Shown: positions 1 to 6,265, numbered from the stretch's first letter. The stretch: DNA of 8,187 bases from Candidatus Dadabacteria bacterium (GCA_030632765.1 DAOVUC010000060.1:1-8187), one strand, 5' to 3'. The notes: generated by a model from the sequence alone, not told the origin. Translations and numbers: made by a program.

Positions 1-2
1 AA

Positions 3-248
3 GTGCTTAGAAATTTGGTTGATGAGTTGCCCGAGAACTCTGAAGTCGGGCTAATAGCTTATGGTCATAGAGACAAGGGAGACTGTAAGGATATAGAAAC
101 GATTGTTCCGCCTGCACCTTTGGATAAGGCCGTTCTAAATAAAAAAATTCAAGAGTTAAATCCCAAGGGCAAGACGCCGATTACTGACTCTGTATTAACT
201 GCTTTTGATCTTGTCCGTGCTAATACGCCACAACCGTCATTCTTGTAA
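3..248 (+). CDS. vWA domain fragment, 5' partial (first open segment of the broken gene)
   Basis: This is the open part before the first frameshift. The GTG at base 3 is simply an in-frame valine codon, not a start; the gene continues upstream of the window. The segment contains the vWA strand and loop SEVGLIAYGHR, a Cys followed by the acidic KDIETIVPP stretch, and GKTPITDSV, which carries the threonine of the metal-ion-dependent adhesion site. The last four residues before the TAA at 246 (PSFL) are out of register: shifting frame at about 232 gives TVILVSDG, the expected next vWA strand. The fragment alone would not fold as a complete domain. Confidence 0.7.
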   Translation: MLRNLVDELPENSEVGLIAYGHRDKGDCKDIETIVPPAPLDKAVLNKKIQELNPKGKTPITDSVLTAFDLVRANTPQPSFL

Positions 249-353
249 GCGACGGTATAGAGACGTGCGGTGGGGATCCGTGTAAGGCGGTTAAGGAAGC
301 TAAGGACGCGGGGATTAATTTTATCATGCATGTCGTAGGGTTCGATGTAGGGG

Positions 354-1526
354 ATGTTGACGTATCTCAGCTTGAGTGTGCGGCTCAGGCGGGGGGGCGG
401 TCTATATATGAGCGCGCAGAACGCAAGCGAGCTTTCAGAGGCGCTTGAGACGGCGGTTGAGATTCCCGCGGAGCTTCCCACAGGCAAGCTCTCAGTAAAA
501 GTAACAGCGGAGGGAAAACTTCAAGACTCTTTTTTGAAAATAACAAATACGAATACAGGTGAAGAACTCAAAGGACAAAGGACTTATTCAAAGTCCAATA
601 CGAATCCGAGAATAGTATCCCTGCCCGACGGAATCTATGACCTTGAAGTGAGTCCTATTAGAATGAAAGGGGTCGAGAGCCGTAAGATTACGGGTATAGA
701 AATCAAAGAAGGAGAGGTTGTAGAGAAAGAAGTGGATTTTGGTTTTGGTGAGCTGTCAATAAAAGTTGTCCGAAACGGTAAGCTGATGGATTCAACTGTA
801 TATGTCTATAAGTTGGAGACCGAAGAAACTGTCGCAAAGGGCCGCACTTATAACAGCTCAGGTTCTAATCCGATTGTCCTCAAGCTTGATCCCGGCGTGT
901 ACGATATTTCAATTAAAGCTCTTGAGATTGAAACCCGTCCTACGCAGAAATTAGACGCTGTAGAAATTGTAAGCGGTGAGAAAGTAGAAAAAGTAGTTGA
1001 TTATTCAAGCGGCACTTTAAAAATAGGCGCTCTTCAGGGAGAAAAGTTTGTTGACGCTACAATACATATCAAAGATCCGGACACAGGTGAGCAAGTTGCT
1101 AAGGGGCGCACCGACACAAGCTCAAAATCAAACCCAAAGGTTTTTGATCTCGACCCGGGAATGTACGATATAGAAGTCAGCGCGGTAAAGATAGTAGGCA
1201 AACCTTCTCAAGAGTTTACAGGTATTGAGCTAACCGGCGAAGAGAGTGTTGAAAAAATCGCGCAGTTCTCAAGCGGCGTGTTGAAAGTTGGAGCTGTTCA
1301 GGGAGATGTATTTGTGGACTCTATAGCCACTATTAAAGATTCCAGGACCGGGGAGCAGATCACCTCAGGGCGTACCTATACAGACTATAAATCGTTTGTG
1401 TTAGTGCCGGGTTTTTATACTGTTATCTTTAAAGCTTTGAAAATCGAAGGCAAGCCTGAGAAAACATTGGATGTTGAAGTAAAAGCTCAAGAAACCGCTC
1501 AAGTTAAGGCGGATTTTGCCAATTAA
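354..1526 (+). CDS. Four-module beta-repeat region of the vWA protein (second open segment)
   Basis: The open segment is 390 codons long. Its first ATG at 354 has no Shine-Dalgarno, and its first ~13 residues are an out-of-frame reading of vWA sequence, so it is probably not a real start. True protein begins around residue 14 with GGGLYMSAQNASELSEALE, the last helix of the vWA domain, followed by a short linker (IPAELPTG). Residues 44-389 are four copies of one module: each starts G-x-L-x-(I/V), has a central TGE..(A/S).GRT motif, then (L/V)xPGxYD or similar, and ends in an acidic/lysine-rich strand. They look like surface or periplasmic beta-sandwich modules of the carboxypeptidase-regulatory or Ig-like type; that fold is inferred. 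The ATC hydrolase-like gene follows after 20 bp. If the frameshift is real, this would be an untranslated remnant. Confidence 0.7.
   Translation: MLTYLSLSVRLRRGGGLYMSAQNASELSEALETAVEIPAELPTGKLSVKVTAEGKLQDSFLKITNTNTGEELKGQRTYSKSNTNPRIVSLPDGIYDLEVSPIRMKGVESRKITGIEIKEGEVVEKEVDFGFGELSIKVVRNGKLMDSTVYVYKLETEETVAKGRTYNSSGSNPIVLKLDPGVYDISIKALEIETRPTQKLDAVEIVSGEKVEKVVDYSSGTLKIGALQGEKFVDATIHIKDPDTGEQVAKGRTDTSSKSNPKVFDLDPGMYDIEVSAVKIVGKPSQEFTGIELTGEESVEKIAQFSSGVLKVGAVQGDVFVDSIATIKDSRTGEQITSGRTYTDYKSFVLVPGFYTVIFKALKIEGKPEKTLDVEVKAQETAQVKADFAN
483..1523 (+). repeat. Four tandem ~264-bp coding repeats (88-residue modules)
   Basis: Modules begin at 483, 747, 1011 and 1275. The first three are exactly 88 codons each; the last is 83 and ends the protein. 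Shared positions include the opening glycine, TGE (third and fourth copies closest), GRT (GQRT in the first), the SNP triplet in the first three copies (NTNP in the first) and the P-G/D-G turn before an aromatic residue (IYD, VYD, MYD, FYT). The copies are clearly diverged at DNA level, so duplication is old. The fourth has lost about five residues in the segment that precedes the P-G turn. Confidence 0.85.
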
Positions 1527-1530
1527 TATT

Positions 1531-1538
1531 AAAGGAGG
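1531..1538 (+). promoter_or_regulatory. Strong Shine-Dalgarno for the ATC hydrolase-like gene
   Basis: AAAGGAGG sits 8 bases before the ATG at 1547. It fixes the start of this gene and suggests efficient translation from a transcript shared with the vWA gene ending at 1526. Confidence 0.8.
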
Positions 1539-1546
1539 ACTGAAGT

Positions 1547-2233
1547 ATGTCAGAGTTAGGTGATTTCATAAAACATTATATGTTCGGCCATCAGGCCCCT
1601 TCTCAATTCATGAACGGACTAAAATCCGAAATCAAGGATTCGCTTGAAGTCGATGCCGATACTGTAGTTGATTCCATTAAAAAAGAAGCTAAAGAGATTG
1701 AGAAACAAAACGAATCATCGATAGTCGACGCTCCTTCACATGGTCATCTTGAGCTTTGTTCTAGTGTAATGTCAGCTTATAACAACTTGCTTCCAGAAAT
1801 AGGTGATAAAGATAAAACAGTCGAGTTCATTTCCAAAGCAATGATGAAAGGTGTGAATAATTTAAGTATGAGGACTTCTCTTTCGCTAATGCTAGATGCC
1901 TGCAAAAATAATCCCGATCGTCTTAGGGATATATTCAGCTGGCTTATGAAACAGTACGGTGCAACCTTTGGCTGGACTGCCGAGCATACGGAAAGTGATG
2001 AGGAAGACAGTTTTGCAATCGAGATAGAGAAATGCTATTACTTTAATTTCTTCTCTTCTCATGATGTGGCTTTTTTAACTCCCATACTTTGTCAGCTTGA
2101 TTCAATTTGGTTTGAGATGGTGGACCCTAAGAAGCACGGTTTCACTTTCGACAAATCCCGTTACCAAACTCAAGGCTACGGCGCTCCCAAATGCGTATTC
2201 CCCATAGTTGTGAAAAAGAAAGATGCCCAGTGA
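1547..2233 (+). CDS. L-2-amino-thiazoline-4-carboxylic acid hydrolase-like family protein
   Basis: This is a 228-residue soluble protein with no signal peptide. The C-terminal half carries the pattern I associate with the ATC hydrolase-like family: EKCYYFNFF (Cys163), LCQLD (Cys182, Asp185), then a basic/aromatic stretch, QGYGAPKCVF (Cys216) close to the end. The named activity opens the thiazoline ring of 2-amino-thiazoline-4-carboxylate on the route to cysteine, but most family members are uncharacterised, so substrate is not assignable here. The N-terminal ~60 residues are charged and helical (a Lys/Glu-rich stretch at 43-53) and give no further clue. It starts 20 bp after the vWA gene with a near-ideal SD, suggesting one operon. 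It ends 9 bp before the convergent symporter stop, leaving no room for a separate terminator. Confidence 0.65.
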   Translation: MSELGDFIKHYMFGHQAPSQFMNGLKSEIKDSLEVDADTVVDSIKKEAKEIEKQNESSIVDAPSHGHLELCSSVMSAYNNLLPEIGDKDKTVEFISKAMMKGVNNLSMRTSLSLMLDACKNNPDRLRDIFSWLMKQYGATFGWTAEHTESDEEDSFAIEIEKCYYFNFFSSHDVAFLTPILCQLDSIWFEMVDPKKHGFTFDKSRYQTQGYGAPKCVFPIVVKKKDAQ

Positions 2234-2242
2234 ATAAAGTTT

Positions 2243-3799
2243 TCAATGAAATATAATATGAGCGCCGATTAACGAAAGCGCCAATATTATTCCGAAGTGT
2301 AATATGCTCCTTTGTGAAATCTCAAAAAAGCGGTCTCCCGGGAGCCTGAATCCGTGACTGATTACAGTCGGCACCGCAATTATCAAAAAGCCAATTACTA
2401 TTACCCAAGCCGTTCTTACAAAATAGTTAAGCTCAGGCAGCGCGGTTTGGAAAATAAACGTAATCAGTATGCTTGCTAACATCGTAATAAAAACAAGTCT
2501 CTTTGAAGGGGAATATAGGAACATCGCCGACATTATAATAATTACAAAACCGATTTTAATATAATAGGACATGGAGTTAAACCAATGAGTGAGGGGAAAT
2601 TCAGGGTTTCCAAATTTTACGTAAATTACAATAAAAGCGAATAGTGTGCCGGTTATGAATGAAGCCATTATTGAGTAGCGGCCCGCTTTTACCACTTCAG
2701 TTTCAGTTGCGGATGGGTTTATATATTTCTTATATATGTCGATTGACCAGAGTGTCGATACAGAATTATAAATTGAGTCTAGTGTGCTCATAAGGGATGC
2801 AAAGAGGCCGGTCAGGATTAGTCCGCTAACTCCGGCTGGGAGAAAGTCGTTCACAAGTGTCAGATATGTGAGATCCGGGTCTTTAAGCGGATTATCTTTT
2901 AATATGCCGGCCAGTGCAATTCCGGGGACAATTATTATGAGCGCCATCACATACTTAAGTACGCCCCCAACCAAAAGCCCAATCTGCGCTTGTCTTAAAT
3001 CTTTTGCAGCAAGCGCCCTTTGAAGAATGACCTGATTTGCTCCCCAATAATTCAAGTTTAAAAGCAGCATCCCAAAAATCCCGATCCAGGGCAGCGTGTC
3101 GTGATCACTCGGGAGGTGTAAGTGCATTAAATCACCTGTTGTATTCCAGAGCTCTGACCAGCCGCCCAGATGATGAATTGCAACGAACAATATAACAAAA
3201 CCGCCTAAGACTAATAGGCAGAACTGTACTACATCCGTTCTCACAACGGCTCTTAAACCGCCCATGTAAGTATAGATAGCTGAAAAGGCCCCAGTGAAGA
3301 TTATTAGGATTCCAAGTCTGACTGGAACACTCAGGTTTGTGGAATTGAACAACTCTCCAAAAACTCCGTTTGCGGCATAAGCTGCCCAAAAAAGAGCTGT
3401 TCCAAGATACATAAATGAATACAGGATGATCATAAATACCGAATAAGTGAGAGCTACTTTTGCCCCAAGCCGTGCTTCAAAAAACTGTGTAATTGTTACT
3501 ACCTTCATCCTGAGATAGATAGGCACAAAGACAAACGCTGCAATCAGTATTCCAAATATGGCATTTATTTCCAGGTTCGCCTGAGCAAGTCCGAAGACAT
3601 ATGCTGACCCCGCCATAGCTATAAAATGATTGGCCTGTACATTGGTGGCAATCGTGGAAACTGCGATATATGGCCACTTAAGTGATCTTGAGCTCAGAAA
3701 ATATTCCTCAACTCCAACATCTGATTTCGCTCTGCTCCATATACCTATAACCATTATTACGGCGAAGTATGCGAGTATTATTGCTAAATCTAGAATCAT
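2243..3799 (-). CDS. SSS-family sodium/solute symporter, SGLT-like
   Basis: This is a 518-residue polytopic inner-membrane protein, the usual length for the solute:sodium symporter family (LeuT-like fold, about 13-14 helices). Family marks are EEYFLSSRSLKWP after helix 1, IATNVQANHF in the first broken helix (51-59), YMGGLRAVVRTDVVQ (178-192), NYWGANQVILQRALAAKD (250-267), and GLFASLMSTLDSIYNS (331-346) leading to WSIDIYKKYINP. Compared from memory with Vibrio SGLT, the Asn/Tyr/Trp of the inner gate (N248, Y251, W252), the helix-2 Glu (E77), the helix Lys (K282) and Na2-site hydroxyls (S338, T339) are kept. The first sugar-contact Gln reads His58, and the neighbouring Ser reads Ala80. A sugar or polyol substrate is plausible but not certain. 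The start at 3799 has only a weak SD (GTAAAGA). It diverges from the nitroreductase-like gene. Confidence 0.85.
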   Translation of the reverse strand: MILDLAIILAYFAVIMVIGIWSRAKSDVGVEEYFLSSRSLKWPYIAVSTIATNVQANHFIAMAGSAYVFGLAQANLEINAIFGILIAAFVFVPIYLRMKVVTITQFFEARLGAKVALTYSVFMIILYSFMYLGTALFWAAYAANGVFGELFNSTNLSVPVRLGILIIFTGAFSAIYTYMGGLRAVVRTDVVQFCLLVLGGFVILFVAIHHLGGWSELWNTTGDLMHLHLPSDHDTLPWIGIFGMLLLNLNYWGANQVILQRALAAKDLRQAQIGLLVGGVLKYVMALIIIVPGIALAGILKDNPLKDPDLTYLTLVNDFLPAGVSGLILTGLFASLMSTLDSIYNSVSTLWSIDIYKKYINPSATETEVVKAGRYSIMASFITGTLFAFIVIYVKFGNPEFPLTHWFNSMSYYIKIGFVIIIMSAMFLYSPSKRLVFITMLASILITFIFQTALPELNYFVRTAWVIVIGFLIIAVPTVISHGFRLPGDRFFEISQRSILHFGIILALSLIGAHIIFH

Positions 3800-3870
3800 T
3801 TTTCTTTACGTTTTATCCAGATGGGTTTATGCTTTGATTTAATGCTTACATTGTATTTAGATTGATCACT

Positions 3871-4359
3871 ATGCACAAGCCTCTAAGAGATAAAAAGCTC
3901 CCCACGGGGATATTCAGGTTATTTATGCGTTTCCCTATTCTTATGTACCAAACTGGCCTTGGATTTATTCTTGGAGGCCGTTTTTTAATGCTCACACATG
4001 TCGGACGTAATAGTGGAAAACCTAGACGTGTAGTTCTTGAGGTTATTAAGAATGATCCGGAGTCCGGGATCTTTTATATAGGATCGGGTTGGGGTGAAAA
4101 ATCCAATTGGCTTCTCAATATTCAAAAAACTCCTGAAGTTAAGGTACATGTAGGCAATAGTGTATTTGGTGCCGTTGCAAATAGGCTCGGTATTAATGAA
4201 GGTTCTGAAATTTTATTGAATTATGCGTTGAGAAACCCTAAAGCTTTTAAAATGTTAGCCGGGAGATTAATCCTTGGTAAGGAATTGGATATTTCAGAGC
4301 AAAGCGCATCAATTTTAGCAGAATATATTCCGATTGTAGCGCTTAGACCTGTAGGGTAA
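3871..4359 (+). CDS. Nitroreductase-family deazaflavin (F420)-dependent oxidoreductase-like protein
   Basis: This is a 162-residue cytosolic protein of the split-beta-barrel DDN/F420H2-dependent reductase type. The diagnostic stretch is LTHVGRNSGKPRRVVLEVI, normally near the cofactor phosphate/glutamate tail, followed by FYIGSGWGEKSNWLLNIQ and TPEVKVHVG, in the order expected for the family. Characterised relatives reduce nitro compounds, quinones or enones with F420H2, but many homologues occur in organisms without F420 and some bind flavin or haem-like ligands, so the cofactor is open. The ATG at 3871 is preferred; an in-frame TTG at 3862 would add three residues. Neither has a convincing SD. 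The next gene begins 35 bp after the stop on the same strand. Confidence 0.75.
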   Translation: MHKPLRDKKLPTGIFRLFMRFPILMYQTGLGFILGGRFLMLTHVGRNSGKPRRVVLEVIKNDPESGIFYIGSGWGEKSNWLLNIQKTPEVKVHVGNSVFGAVANRLGINEGSEILLNYALRNPKAFKMLAGRLILGKELDISEQSASILAEYIPIVALRPVG

Positions 4360-4381
4360 GGTTGTGATAGACTGTTTTAGT

Positions 4382-4387
4382 AGGAGG
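4382..4387 (+). promoter_or_regulatory. Shine-Dalgarno deciding a TTG start
   Basis: AGGAGG lies 7 bases before the TTG at 4395. It is the main reason to accept that codon as the start of the secreted-protein gene, which has no well-placed ATG near its hydrophobic leader. Confidence 0.75.
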
Positions 4388-4394
4388 AATACTA

Positions 4395-5030
4395 TTGAAG
4401 ATATTGTGGACATTAATAATCTTGGTTTCTTTTTCGGTGCAGGGTATATGTGAAGACTTAAATACAGAAATCTTAATTGCAAAATCTGATAACAGTAAAG
4501 AAGTAGAATCAGAATTAAAAGAGGCAAATAAGAATTTTACTTTCAATGAAAAACCAATACACCCGGGTTGTGTGGAACAGTTCAATGTCAATCTAGCCGA
4601 CTCAGGACCTCCTATTGTAAGGGCTGTAGATGTTGCAGCTTGTGCTTCAAGCAATGAATTCTTTATGGATTACAAAGTTTCTGAAGATGGGTATATCGGA
4701 TACGAATATGAAGGTTCTGGGGGAAAGAATTATTTCGGGTATAAATATATAGGTAAGGCAAAGGGAGGAATTCTTATACTGGATACCAGATCGAGCGGTG
4801 GCGGGACCATGGTAGCGATGAGTGTTTTCCTGACAAGATTTACTTTGGAGAACTACAGGTCTTTTGATGATCAGGGGAAATTAAAAATAGAAGAAAGACT
4901 GATCATGAAATGCATTGGGCAAATCAATAGGGGTGATCGAGATATAGGAACAATTGAGTTAAAAAATAATAAATTAATCCTCGGTGAATCACAGTATCGT
5001 AAGAAATCGGAGGTTATTAGTCTTGACTAA
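4395..5030 (+). CDS. Secreted protein of unknown function with N-terminal signal peptide
   Basis: I do not recognise this 211-residue protein. It opens with MKILW and a hydrophobic run to about residue 15, then VQGICEDL, a typical Sec signal with probable signal peptidase I cleavage around 17-19; residues before Cys19 do not make a lipobox. The mature part has a Lys/Glu-rich helix (34-46), an IHPGC motif (Cys59), AACASS (Cys83), a Gly/Tyr-rich beta segment (about 97-120: GYIGYEYEGSGG, YFGYKYIG), a GGG turn (135-137), then MKCIG (Cys173) and RGDRDIG. Three mature cysteines leave one unpaired if the others form a disulphide. It starts with TTG and its last 8 bases overlap the start of the lipoprotein gene, so the two are probably translated together and exported to the same compartment. 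Confidence 0.75.
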   Translation: MKILWTLIILVSFSVQGICEDLNTEILIAKSDNSKEVESELKEANKNFTFNEKPIHPGCVEQFNVNLADSGPPIVRAVDVAACASSNEFFMDYKVSEDGYIGYEYEGSGGKNYFGYKYIGKAKGGILILDTRSSGGGTMVAMSVFLTRFTLENYRSFDDQGKLKIEERLIMKCIGQINRGDRDIGTIELKNNKLILGESQYRKKSEVISLD

Positions 5031-5361
5031 GATTCCCTCACGTTTAGTTAAAAACTATTTGTCCCCTTTATTGGGTTTAGTGGTATTAGTCTTTGTTTTT
5101 TCCTGTAGTTCTCAAGGAGATTCCAAAAGTTCAATTGAAAAATTAGCAGCCTATTGCATAAGGGAGTGTGTTTTGGAAACCTCTGATTCTCAGATATGCG
5201 ATACGGAATGTAAATGTGCTGCTAAGAAACTTTCCGGCGAGTTCTCGAAAGAAAAATTCATAAATCTCGTACAAAACATTACTGAAACTAATGGTGATGA
5301 TTCTGATGCTATTCTAAAATTAAGCAAGGCACTGGAAATTTGTAAGGCAAATGACGAATAA
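5023..5361 (+). CDS. Small cysteine-rich lipoprotein, unknown function
   Basis: I choose the TTG at 5023 because GGAGG at 5009-5013 precedes it by 9 bases and the resulting 112-residue product has a clean export signal: basic N-terminus (KIPSR, VKN), hydrophobic LLGLVVLVFVF, then SC at 27-28, a somewhat irregular lipobox (Phe at -2). A GTG at 4984 would add 13 residues and spoil the signal. The mature part carries six more cysteines: YCIREC, nine residues, CDTEC, one residue, C, and a late EIC. This gives CX3C-X9-CX3C-X-C, suited to a disulphide-linked helical hairpin. CxCAAKKLSGEFSKEKF resembles a CxCxxxKLxxxFSxxxF motif I recall from small exported proteins of unknown function. The 8-bp overlap with the upstream secreted protein implies translational coupling. 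No enzyme motif is visible. Confidence 0.75.
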   Translation: MTKIPSRLVKNYLSPLLGLVVLVFVFSCSSQGDSKSSIEKLAAYCIRECVLETSDSQICDTECKCAAKKLSGEFSKEKFINLVQNITETNGDDSDAILKLSKALEICKANDE

Positions 5362-5384
5362 ATTTTGATAGATCAAATAAAACA

Positions 5385-5444
5385 AGGCTTGGTTTGAATT
5401 TAAGTCGGGTTGGAAGTGGATAATAATTGGTTCAAACCAAGCCT
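5385..5444 (-). terminator. Perfect 14-bp hairpin, probable terminator of the AhpD-like transcript
   Basis: AGGCTTGGTTTGAA at 5385-5398 is exactly complementary to TTCAAACCAAGCCT at 5431-5444, with a 32-base loop. Read on the minus strand the stem is followed by TGTTTTATTT, a U-rich tail as in intrinsic terminators, 35 bases after the stop of the AhpD-like gene. Read on the plus strand no T run follows, so it would be a weaker stop for the lipoprotein operon. The loop is long for a classical terminator, so a processed-transcript or small repeat origin is an alternative. Confidence 0.5.
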
Positions 5445-5478
5445 CCCTGATTATCTAATCAACACAGTGTAATACATC

Positions 5479-6000
5479 CTATTCTTCAAGCTCTACTTTA
5501 AATGTATCAGCGAACCTGGTTAATACATGAAATACACCGTTTACCATATTCAGCTCAGCAATTTGACCCTCGTCAAAGTACTTTCTGAGTTCATCTAAAG
5601 ATTCTTGACTAGCTGCGACATTCTGAGCTAATTCTTTTGAGAACCTCACAACTGCTTTTTCCCTATCATCTAATTCAGGGCTGGTCTCATCCGGCGTAGC
5701 CGCAATCTTTTCATCCGTAAGCCCGGCTCTTTTTCCGGCTGCCGTGTGGTGAGCTGTACAGTAACTGCAGCCATTAAGCTTCGAAGTAGTAAGAATAGCG
5801 AGCTCTTTGGTTGCATTATCTGCCTTGCTTGGACCCAATGCGGCGCCTAAGAATGGCATAAAGCCCATAAATAGTTCAGTGCTATTAGCCATTGCTTTTA
5901 ATACATTTGGTACTATTCCAAAAGTTCTCTCAAGCTGCTCATAAACAGCTTTTACGTTATCAGGAGCGTTCTCCTTTTTTACATATCCAATTCTAGCCAT
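5479..6000 (-). CDS. AhpD-like carboxymuconolactone decarboxylase-family protein (peroxidase-related)
   Basis: This is a 173-residue all-helical cytosolic protein. The motif KELAILTTSKLNGCSYCTAHHT contains Cys78-x-x-Cys81 with His85 four residues on and Glu66 twelve before, matching the spacing of the AhpD proton-relay residues (Glu118, Cys130, Cys133, His137 in M. tuberculosis AhpD, recalled from the literature). These proteins act as thiol-disulphide peroxidases or alkylhydroperoxidase partners rather than true decarboxylases. Other family marks are FGIVPNVLKAMANS near the N-terminus and LNMVNGVFHVLTRFADTF near the end. The ATG at 6000 is supported by AAGGAGG nine bases upstream on the minus strand. 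A TetR-type operator and a tetR remnant lie just upstream, so it was probably repressed by that regulator and induced by an oxidant or xenobiotic; that is inference. Confidence 0.85.
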   Translation of the reverse strand: MARIGYVKKENAPDNVKAVYEQLERTFGIVPNVLKAMANSTELFMGFMPFLGAALGPSKADNATKELAILTTSKLNGCSYCTAHHTAAGKRAGLTDEKIAATPDETSPELDDREKAVVRFSKELAQNVAASQESLDELRKYFDEGQIAELNMVNGVFHVLTRFADTFKVELEE

Positions 6001-6029
6001 ATCTTAATGCCTCCTTAAAAATGTTTTAT

Positions 6030-6045
6030 TTGAATGACCGTTCAA
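6030..6045. promoter_or_regulatory. TetR-type palindromic operator upstream of the AhpD-like gene
   Basis: TTGAATGACCGTTCAA is two 7-base arms (TTGAATG and the complement of CGTTCAA) matching at 6 of 7 positions around a 2-base centre, the form typical of TetR/AcrR-family operators. It lies 30-45 bases upstream of the AhpD-like ATG. A weak minus-strand promoter can be drawn across it: TTGGCC at 6056-6051 and TCAAAT at 6033-6028, 17 bases apart, so a bound repressor would cover the -10. Confidence 0.55.
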
Positions 6046-6064
6046 CAAATGGCCAAATTTTTTT

Positions 6065-6265
6065 TTAATGTAAGGTCGATAAAATTACATTTACTACATC
6101 TTTCATTTGTTTGCTATCTACAGCTGATTTACCGGTAACGATTATTCCATGTGTACTGGTTGCAAGGAAATGTGAAAGCACTCTCGTATCAGTATCTTTT
6201 GGCAGCTCACCAAGCTCCACTGCTTTATTGAGACAGTTAAGTGTTAAAAATTTTTGTGATGTATA
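6065..6265 (-). pseudogene. C-terminal remnant of a TetR/AcrR-family regulator
   Basis: The minus strand is open from an in-frame TGA at 6266-6268 to the TAA at 6065-6067. It reads LNCLNKAVELGELPKDTDTR, then VLSHFLATSTHGIIVTGKSA and VDSKQMKDVVNVILSTLH. This is the usual end of TetR-family ligand-binding domains: an A...GELP.DTD.R.L..FL.....G turn followed by a last amphipathic helix (MKDVV..IL..L). The helix-turn-helix half, normally ~130 residues further upstream, is absent: nothing like it is seen between 6266 and the vanZ-like gene. There is no ATG before 6106, and a GTG at 6218-6220 (minus) would give only ~50 residues. The remnant points toward the AhpD-like gene, with the operator between them, as expected for an original tetR-ahpD-like unit. 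Confidence 0.7.

Larger units (their letters stand above)
1..1526 (+). pseudogene. vWA-domain protein with four C-terminal repeat modules, 5' truncated and doubly frameshifted
   Basis: This entry describes the gene as it would read if repaired. One frame runs to about base 231, a second (offset by one base) from about 233 to 396, and the original frame resumes to a stop at 1524-1526. Joined, the product reads as one vWA domain: GKTPITDSV with the MIDAS threonine, then TVILVSDGIETCGG with the MIDAS aspartate and a conserved CGGDPC pair, then ECAAQAGG and GLYMSAQNASEL. Four beta-rich modules follow. The first MIDAS segment (DxSxS) lies upstream of the window. vWA domains bind protein ligands through a metal ion; the ligand here is unknown. 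The apparent lesions are one base too few in the A run at 232-233 and one too many in the G run at 391-397. Both are homopolymers and together they restore frame, so sequencing error is as likely as true decay. Confidence 0.75.

Noticed and set aside
149..487. 112-codon minus-strand open frame over the vWA gene
   Set aside because: It is antisense to the conserved vWA sequence, shows no family motif, and exists because the plus-strand coding pattern leaves that frame open.
2784..3842. Several 66-85-codon frames within the symporter gene on both strands
   Set aside because: They overlap a long, motif-rich SSS gene, have no SD support, and read as low-information shadows.
3800..3870. Promoter pair in the divergent gap (TTGATT at 3834 with TATTTA at 3854)
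   Set aside because: The spacer is only 14 bases, too short for a normal sigma-70 promoter, and no better pair stood out. Promoters must lie here but I cannot place them.
4315..4654. Minus-strand frames of 70 and 103 codons across the start of the secreted-protein gene
   Set aside because: They cover the strong SD and signal-peptide region of the plus-strand gene and have no recognisable content.
5449..5460. Small palindrome GATTATCTAATC
   Set aside because: A five-base arm with a two-base centre in AT-rich DNA is expected by chance.
5479..6000. 4-carboxymuconolactone decarboxylase of the protocatechuate pathway
   Set aside because: The CxxC plus Glu and His relay match AhpD-like redox members, and no other beta-ketoadipate pathway genes are present.
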